19,687 nt of DNA from SZUA-378 sp036652815 (GTDB lineage Bacteria; Bacillota; Clostridia; Lachnospirales; Lachnospiraceae), in contig JAVVVE010000033.1 in assembly GCA_036652815.1 (NCBI GenBank), positions 1-19,687 of the forward strand, read 5' to 3'. Positions within the stretch are counted from its first letter, which is position 1. The number at the start of each line of letters is the position of its first letter. Made by a program: the position numbers and the translations under genes. Positions 14,824 through 19,687 of this stretch are shown piece by piece. The notes beneath the pieces were generated by a model. It was not told the origin of the DNA, searched no databases, and was given only the letters and a program-made list of their open reading frames with translations.

Positions 14824-15926
14824 CTACACTTTTCCATTTTAAATAAGCATTAATAAAAATATCAATAGCTCCGTCCATAACGGCATCTGTATTGCCTGTC
14901 TCTGCATTGGTTCGATGATCCTTTACCATCGTATATGGCTGCATCACATAGGAACGTATCTGATTCCCCCAGCCAATCTCCTTGACCTCTCCACGAATAT
15001 CTGATAATTTATCCGCATTCTCTTCCTGTTTCAATAAGAAGAGCTTTGCTTTTAACATCTGCATCGCTTTATCTTTATTCATATGTTGGGAACGTTCATT
15101 CTGGCATTGCACGACCGTACCTGTGGGAATATGGGTGATGCGAATTGCCGAGGAGGTCTTATTGATATGCTGTCCACCCGCTCCACTGCTACGATAGGTG
15201 TCGATACGCAGATCATCCGGTGCAATATCTACATCCAGATCTTCTTCAATATCCGGCATAACGTCCATCGATGCAAAAGAAGTCTGACGTTTTCCCTGTG
15301 CATTAAAAGGCGAAATCCGAACAAGGCGATGTACCCCTTTTTCTGATTTAAGATAGCCAAATGCATTCTCACCGTTTACCTGGAATGTAATCGACTTAAT
15401 CCCTGCTTCGTCACCATCCAGATAATCCAATACATCTATGGTAAAACCTTTTCGTTCTGCCCAACGTGTGTACATCCGATACAGCATCCCTGCCCAGTCG
15501 CAGCTTTCTGTTCCTCCTGCACCGGCATTTAACTTAAGGATTGCATTACATCTGTCATATTCATCCGACAACAAAGTACTGATACGGATCTCTTCAAATT
15601 GAGTTATAAAGGTATCCAGTTCACCTCTAATATCAGTAATCAAAGAGGTATCTCCCTCTTCATATCCCATCTGAATCAGCGTTTCGATATCATCATATTG
15701 TTCTTCCAGTTTACGGTAAATCTCAACTGCACTTTGCAAATCTTTCAATTGCTTCATGAGCTTGTTAGAAGTCTCCGGGTCATCCCAGAACCCCTGCTCC
15801 TGCATCTGCATCTCCAGTTCTTGTATTCTCTTTGCCTTATTGGCTAAGTCAAAGTGAATCCCTCACTTCCGCTAATGGAGTCTTGTATGTCTGTAATTCT
15901 GATTTCATAGAATCTAATTCTACCAA
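14804..15926 (-). CDS. prfB: Peptide chain release factor 2, programmed +1 frameshift
   Basis: RF2 ends translation at UGA and UAA. The gene needs a +1 ribosomal frameshift: the first 25 codons (15926 to 15852) end CTT TGA C, and after one skipped base the second frame (15850 to 14804) gives 348 residues, total 373. The product begins MVELDSMKSELQTY and joins as ...RDSL-DLANKAK, the normal RF2 N terminus. SPF, the stop-codon recognition tripeptide (205-207), and GGQ (250-252) fall at the same numbers as in E. coli RF2. The start is a TTG with AGGTG 7 nt upstream; an in-frame ATG six codons later lacks a site. Frameshifting at an in-frame UGA gives feedback control by RF2. It follows secA by 16 nt (same operon). 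Confidence 0.93.
15849..15863 (-). other. Programmed +1 frameshift site of prfB
   Basis: Read leftward: AGGGATTCA-CTT-TGA followed by C. The slippery CTT (15852-15854), the UGA stop (15849-15851) and the following C match the conserved RF2 recoding site CUU UGA C. The upstream SD-like AGGG starts 9 nt before CTT, the same distance as in E. coli (AGGGGGTATCTTTGAC), although here it is AGGGAT, a weaker anti-SD match. Confidence 0.92.
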
Positions 15927-15942
15927 CTAACGTCACCTACCT

Positions 15943-18510
15943 CTACGCATTGCGTCCGCAACACTGTTTATATTTTTTTCCGCTTCCGCAAGGACACGGA
16001 GAATTTGGATATATCTTCGTTGAATCACGTTTTGCAGGGGTCTTGCCCAGCGAATCGTCTTTATTGGTCCCTGTTACTTTAGCGACCTGTTCTCTCTCGA
16101 CTTTCTGCTCTATCTTAACATGGCATAAGAGTCTTACTGTATCTTCACGAATATTGTCAGTCATATCTCCGAACATCTCATATCCGCTCATCTTATACTC
16201 TACGACCGGGTCTTTCTGTCCATATGCCTGTAAGCCTATGCCCTGTCGCAGCTGATCCATATCATCAATATGATCCATCCATTTACGGTCTATGACTTTT
16301 AATAAAATAACACGTTCTAATTCTCGAATCGTCTCAGGCTCCGGAAACTCTGCTTCCTTACTCTCATAAAATTTAACCACTTCTTCTTTCAACTGATGCA
16401 TCAAGCTATTCTTCTGACGCTTCTCTACTCTTCCGAGAATCACCGGTTGAATCGGAATAATCGGAAGCAAGAGTCCATTGAGTTCTTTCAGATCCCAGTC
16501 CTCCGGCTCCATATCATCGCTGATGCACATATCTACTTTGCTCTCAACGATATCCGTCAGCATCTTATAGATAACATCACGCATACTTTCGCCATCTAAT
16601 ACCCGACGTCTTTCTGCATAGATAATTTCTCTTTGGTCGTTCATAACCTGATCATATTCTAGCAAGTTCTTTCTGATACCAAAGTTATTGCCCTCTATCT
16701 TCTTCTGTGCGGACTCTAGCGAATTAGTCAGCATCTTATGCTCAATCTCCTGTCCTTCCGGAATCCCCAGCATATTAAACATACCGATTAATTTTTCCGA
16801 TCCAAACAAACGCATCAAGTCATCTTCCAAAGAGATATAGAATCTGGATTCACCCGGATCCCCCTGACGACCGGAACGACCGCGTAATTGGTTATCAATA
16901 CGTCTGGATTCATGTCGTTCTGTACCAATAATCTTTAATCCACCTGCTGCTTTGGCTGCTTCATCTAACTTAATATCTGTACCACGTCCTGCCATATTGG
17001 TTGCGATGGTTACCGAACCCGATAATCCTGCATCTGCTACAATCTCTGCTTCCAATTCATGAAACTTAGCATTCAATACCTTATGCGGAACGCCACGTTT
17101 GTTTAATATGGAGCTAATCTCCTCTGATGCTTCTATCGTAATCGTACCAACCAATACCGGCTGCCCTTTGGCATGAGATTCTTCCACTGCCTCTATAATC
17201 GCATGCAGTTTTTCCCGTTTTGTCTTATAAACGCAATCCTGTTGGTCTTTACGGACAACCGGCTTATTCGTCGGTATCTCAATAACGTCCATGCCATAGA
17301 TATCACGAAATTCTTTTTCTTCTGTCAATGCGGTTCCTGTCATACCTGACTTCTTCTCAAACTTATTGAAGAAGTTTTGGAATGTAATATTGGCCAAGGT
17401 CTTGCTTTCTCTCTTAACCTGTACATGTTCCTTGGCTTCTATCGCTTGATGAAGTCCATCCGAATAGCGTCGTCCCGGCATAATACGTCCGGTAAATTCA
17501 TCCACGATTAAGACCTGATCGTCTTTGACAACATAGTCCTGATCCCGAAACATCAGGTTATGTGCTCGCAATGCCAGAATAATGTTATGTTGGATCTCGA
17601 GATTCTCTGCATCTGCCAGATTCTCTATATGGAAGAACTGTTCTACTCTGCTGACTCCTTCTGCAGTTAAATTGACAACTTTATCTTTCTCATTAACGAT
17701 AAAATCTCCCGTCTCTTCCTGCTCCACACCCATGATAGCATCCATCTTAGAGAGGTCTTCCATATCTTCCCCTCGTTTTAGTTGTCTTGCCAAAATATCA
17801 CAGGCTTCATATAATTTGGTTGATTTACCGCTCTGACCGGAGATAATGAGTGGAGTTCTCGCTTCATCTATTAAGACGGAATCGACCTCATCAATAATCG
17901 CATAATGCAAATCGCGAAGTACCAGTTGTTCCTTATAGATAACCATGTTATCTCTTAGATAATCAAATCCCAACTCATTATTTGTGACATAGGTAATATC
18001 ACAATTATATGCTTCTCTACGTTCCTCCGGTTTCATATCATTGAGGACAACGCCTACTGTAAGTCCTAAAAATTCATGAACCTGTCCCATCCATTCCGAG
18101 TCACGTTTTGCCAGATAGTCATTGACAGTAACGATATGGACTCCTTTTCCTTCCAACGCATTTAAATAAGCAGGTAAGGTTGATACAAGCGTCTTACCTT
18201 CTCCTGTCTTCATCTCTGCGATACGTCCCTGATGCAAAATCATACCACCCAATAGCTGCACCGGATAAGGCTCCATATCGAGTGCTCTTCTCGCAGCTTC
18301 TCTAACAGTAGCAAATGCTTCCGGCAGCAAGCTGTCTAAGCTCTCTCCCTCTGCTACTCTCTTCTTATATTCTGTCGTCTTATCCCTTAACTGTATATCC
18401 GACAGTTCCATCATCGACGGGCGTAAGGCTTCTATCTCTTCTACCGTAGACTCTACTCTTTTTAATTCTCTTTCACTATGTGTTCCAAATAACTTATTCA
18501 CTATATTCAT
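15943..18510 (-). CDS. secA: Preprotein translocase subunit SecA
   Basis: Motor ATPase that pushes unfolded preproteins through SecYEG. 855 aa, normal length for Firmicutes SecA1. Visible: the MKTGEGKT Walker A (100-107), the DEVD Walker B (207-210) followed by SVLIDEARTPLIISG, the preprotein cross-linking part, ATNMAGRGTDIKL and RRIDNQLRGRSGRQGDPG of nucleotide-binding fold 2, the helical scaffold/wing part with IDRKWMDHIDDMDQLRQGIGLQAYGQKDP, and a C-terminal zinc-binding SEC-C motif CPCGSGKKYKQCCG for SecB/ribosome contact. The SD is GGAG 6 nt before the ATG. It heads the operon secA-prfB. Confidence 0.97.
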   Translation of the reverse strand: MNIVNKLFGTHSERELKRVESTVEEIEALRPSMMELSDIQLRDKTTEYKKRVAEGESLDSLLPEAFATVREAARRALDMEPYPVQLLGGMILHQGRIAEMKTGEGKTLVSTLPAYLNALEGKGVHIVTVNDYLAKRDSEWMGQVHEFLGLTVGVVLNDMKPEERREAYNCDITYVTNNELGFDYLRDNMVIYKEQLVLRDLHYAIIDEVDSVLIDEARTPLIISGQSGKSTKLYEACDILARQLKRGEDMEDLSKMDAIMGVEQEETGDFIVNEKDKVVNLTAEGVSRVEQFFHIENLADAENLEIQHNIILALRAHNLMFRDQDYVVKDDQVLIVDEFTGRIMPGRRYSDGLHQAIEAKEHVQVKRESKTLANITFQNFFNKFEKKSGMTGTALTEEKEFRDIYGMDVIEIPTNKPVVRKDQQDCVYKTKREKLHAIIEAVEESHAKGQPVLVGTITIEASEEISSILNKRGVPHKVLNAKFHELEAEIVADAGLSGSVTIATNMAGRGTDIKLDEAAKAAGGLKIIGTERHESRRIDNQLRGRSGRQGDPGESRFYISLEDDLMRLFGSEKLIGMFNMLGIPEGQEIEHKMLTNSLESAQKKIEGNNFGIRKNLLEYDQVMNDQREIIYAERRRVLDGESMRDVIYKMLTDIVESKVDMCISDDMEPEDWDLKELNGLLLPIIPIQPVILGRVEKRQKNSLMHQLKEEVVKFYESKEAEFPEPETIRELERVILLKVIDRKWMDHIDDMDQLRQGIGLQAYGQKDPVVEYKMSGYEMFGDMTDNIREDTVRLLCHVKIEQKVEREQVAKVTGTNKDDSLGKTPAKRDSTKIYPNSPCPCGSGKKYKQCCGRNA

Positions 18511-18555
18511 AGATAACTCCTATCTCGTTGTCTTGCATCTGCAAAACTATTTCTT

Positions 18556-18584
18556 ATTGTAACAGATGTGCATTAAAAATTCAA
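18556..18584 (-). promoter_or_regulatory. secA-prfB promoter
   Basis: Minus strand: -35 TTGAAT (18579-18584), 17-nt spacer, -10 TACAAT (18556-18561); predicted start near 18549, giving a leader of about 38 nt. No SecM-like arrest ORF is visible in it. Confidence 0.6.
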
Positions 18585-18643
18585 CTAAGCATTTCCTTTA
18601 TGATATTATTTATTTTTTTAATTTCTTATTAACCTTTGACAAG

Positions 18644-18675
18644 TAAAAACGCCCTATTCATGCTCTTTATAGGAC
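18644..18675 (-). terminator. Possible leftward intrinsic terminator
   Basis: Minus strand: GTCCTAT - 11-nt loop - ATAGGGC, a 7-bp stem with one G-U pair, followed by GTTTTTAC. The loop is long and the stem short, so it is a weak candidate. No leftward gene is visible to its right within the window, so what it ends is unclear; the Rpn-like gene is on the other strand. Confidence 0.35.
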
Positions 18676-18719
18676 TTTTGGGGAACACAAAAGATGATTC
18701 TTTGTGCAATGTGTCAGGA

Positions 18720-18748
18720 TTGACGGATGTAGCCTGATTAGCTATGAT
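18720..18748 (+). promoter_or_regulatory. Promoter of the Rpn-like gene
   Basis: TTGACG (18720-18725), 17-nt spacer, TATGAT (18743-18748): near-consensus sigma-A promoter. The predicted start near 18755 leaves a leader of about 155 nt before the start codon at 18913. Confidence 0.6.
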
Positions 18749-18912
18749 GAACTTAGTAACCCATCCTTTACCGATTAAGGTCAAGACAGATCATCTATGT
18801 GGATTTCATCGAAATCCCGTCTCATATATGGAGCGTATTCTTTCCATTCTACCTCTGTTCAAGCGACCGGCAACTATTCTATCGGTAACACCCAGAACAA
18901 GAGGACATGAAT

Positions 18913-19687
18913 ATGAAGAACACGTTAAAAGCATTAAACCTGGCAGATGATTTTTTGTTTGCAAAAGTCATGACTGACGAGAGCATCTGTAAGGAAGTAC
19001 TGGAAGCTATCTTAGGGATACACATTGAGAAAGTTATTTTTCCGGAGAATGAGAAAACGATTAATCTAACCATAGACGGTAAGAGTGTCAGATTGGATAT
19101 TTATGTACGAGACGACCAAATGACTCAGTACAACATGGAGATGCAAAAAGAGCATCATGATAAGAAAAAGCAAAAAAAGCAATTGCCCAAGCGTGGAAGA
19201 TATTATCAGGGAACAATGGATCTCGATTTAATCTCAAAAGGGGACTCCTATGAACTGTTACAGAAGAGCATCATTATCTTCATCTGTACATTTGATCCGT
19301 TTAGTGAAGGCCGTCATCTCTATACTTTTGAAAATCGATGTATTGAAAATCTATCCTTACCGCTTGGTGATGAGACTACTAAGATATACCTTAATACCCA
19401 AGGTACATTAGATGATGTGAGTGAAGAATTAATGCAATTATTATCTTATCTAGAATATTCCGAGGTCCGGGCAGACTGCAAACCGGGAGCCTTGGTACAA
19501 AATATACATAATAAAGTAATGGAAGTCAAGAACAATCGAAAACTGGAGGTGGAGTTCATGACATTAGAAGAGAAATATCGCGATAAGTTGGAAGAAGGCC
19601 TGGAAATCGGTAAAGAGATTGGGCTAGAGCAAGGATTAGAGCAGGGATTAGAGCAGGGATTAGAGCAGGGATTAGAGCAGGGATTAG
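18913..19687 (+). CDS. Rpn-family / PD-(D/E)XK nuclease transposase-like protein (partial)
   Basis: At least 258 residues; the frame is open at the right edge. The N-terminal part LADDFLFAKVM (about 9-19) with ICKEVLEAILG, then the nuclease core VRLDIYVRD...YNMEMQ (Asp then ExQ in place of ExK, usual in this family), then LPKRGRYYQGTMD, IIIFICTFDPF, YTFENRC and KIYLNTQGT are typical of Rpn/YhgA-like proteins, which are recombination-promoting DNases, often mislabelled transposases. After MQ there is a lysine-rich insert (HHDKKKQKKQ) that I do not expect in the family. The C terminus turns into a GLEQ repeat. GAGG lies 8 nt before the ATG chosen; the ATG at 18907 is too close to the SD. Confidence 0.85.
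   Translation, partial: MKNTLKALNLADDFLFAKVMTDESICKEVLEAILGIHIEKVIFPENEKTINLTIDGKSVRLDIYVRDDQMTQYNMEMQKEHHDKKKQKKQLPKRGRYYQGTMDLDLISKGDSYELLQKSIIIFICTFDPFSEGRHLYTFENRCIENLSLPLGDETTKIYLNTQGTLDDVSEELMQLLSYLEYSEVRADCKPGALVQNIHNKVMEVKNNRKLEVEFMTLEEKYRDKLEEGLEIGKEIGLEQGLEQGLEQGLEQGLEQGL
19621..19687 (+). repeat. 12-nt in-frame tandem repeat at the 3' end of the Rpn-like gene
   Basis: The unit GGATTAGAGCAG is repeated exactly four times (19633-19680), preceded by a variant GGGCTAGAGCAA (19621-19632) and followed by a partial seventh-base copy at the window end. Each unit encodes GLEQ in the same frame, so copy-number change would lengthen or shorten the protein without a frameshift. The near-identical DNA (only the first copy differs) points to recent expansion or ongoing slippage. 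The array continues beyond the window. Confidence 0.95.

Larger units (their letters stand above)
18585..18912. other. Structured intergenic region between secA and the Rpn-like gene
   Basis: 328 nt with no convincing gene. It holds, left to right: a leftward terminator-like hairpin (18644-18675), a hairpin CACAAAAGA/TCTTTGTG with one bulge (18686-18706), a rightward promoter (18720-18748), and then a leader of roughly 155 nt. In the leader, TTACCGAT (18768-18775) and ATCGGTAA (18881-18888) are a perfect inverted repeat that could close a large structure around the hairpin GGATTTC-ATC-GAAATCC (18801-18817), itself flanked by AGAC/GTCT (18784-18787, 18819-18822). Confidence 0.5.

Noticed and set aside
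15811..15926. prfB as a pseudogene with a frameshift mutation
   Set aside because: The break is exactly at CTT-TGA-C with an upstream SD, the conserved RF2 recoding site, and the joined product has the normal RF2 N terminus and motif spacing.
18744..18950. Rightward 68-codon open frame before the Rpn-like gene
   Set aside because: Its start overlaps the -10 box of the promoter, it has no ribosome binding site and no recognisable domain, and it overlaps the real gene start in another frame.
19621..19687. CRISPR array
   Set aside because: The 12-nt units are contiguous without spacers and encode GLEQ in frame; it is a coding tandem repeat.
18913..19687. Insertion sequence with a transposase
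   Set aside because: The protein matches the Rpn/PD-(D/E)XK family, often mislabelled transposase. No terminal inverted repeats or target duplication could be identified on the left side; the right side is outside the window.

Overview
The window reads as a chromosomal housekeeping segment of a low-GC, Gram-positive anaerobe, most likely a Lachnospiraceae-type Clostridium relative. Reasons: AGGAGG-type ribosome binding sites before nearly every gene; tRNA genes without an encoded CCA end; an ECF riboflavin S component under an FMN riboswitch; a prfB gene with a programmed +1 frameshift; a MacAB/Ykn-like export system; and DUF975-type and SprA-related-type small proteins common in Clostridia. 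No phage, plasmid or CRISPR signal is present. The assignment is an inference from gene content, not a database result.

Layout, left to right. (1) 1-362: a strong leftward promoter and leader that look like the start of an rRNA operon running off the left edge, then two leftward tRNA-Ser genes (GGA and UGA anticodons). (2) 408-6160: a leftward, tightly packed operon starting at a good promoter (6190-6217): YcxB-like membrane protein, tsaE, tsaB, rimI, a zinc-ribbon protein, rnz, a membrane-anchored protein of unknown function, tsaD, ispD. It joins three parts of the t6A tRNA-modification machinery with a tRNA 3'-processing nuclease, and points toward two tRNA genes. Genes overlap or abut, so translational coupling is likely. 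(3) 6225-9770: a leftward ATPase / membrane-fusion adaptor / permease cluster. (4) 9877-10832: ribU, with promoter, FMN riboswitch and intrinsic terminator; the promoter's -35 box overlaps the stop codon of tex. (5) 10829-13027: tex. (6) 13175-14807: three rightward genes (small membrane protein, HEXXH/CxxC putative metalloprotein, DUF975-like membrane protein), divergent from tex. (7) 14804-18510: leftward secA-prfB operon, convergent with region 6. The two stop codons overlap inside the loop of an 11-bp inverted repeat, probably a bidirectional terminator. (8) 18511-19687: a structured non-coding region with a rightward promoter and long leader, then a Rpn/PD-(D/E)XK nuclease gene cut by the window edge inside a 12-nt tandem repeat.

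Most of the window is conserved core machinery. The parts least explained by known families are the small proteins inside the t6A operon, the HEXXH/CxxC trio, the leader before the Rpn-like gene and its repeat tail, and the palindrome-in-overlap at 14793-14823.
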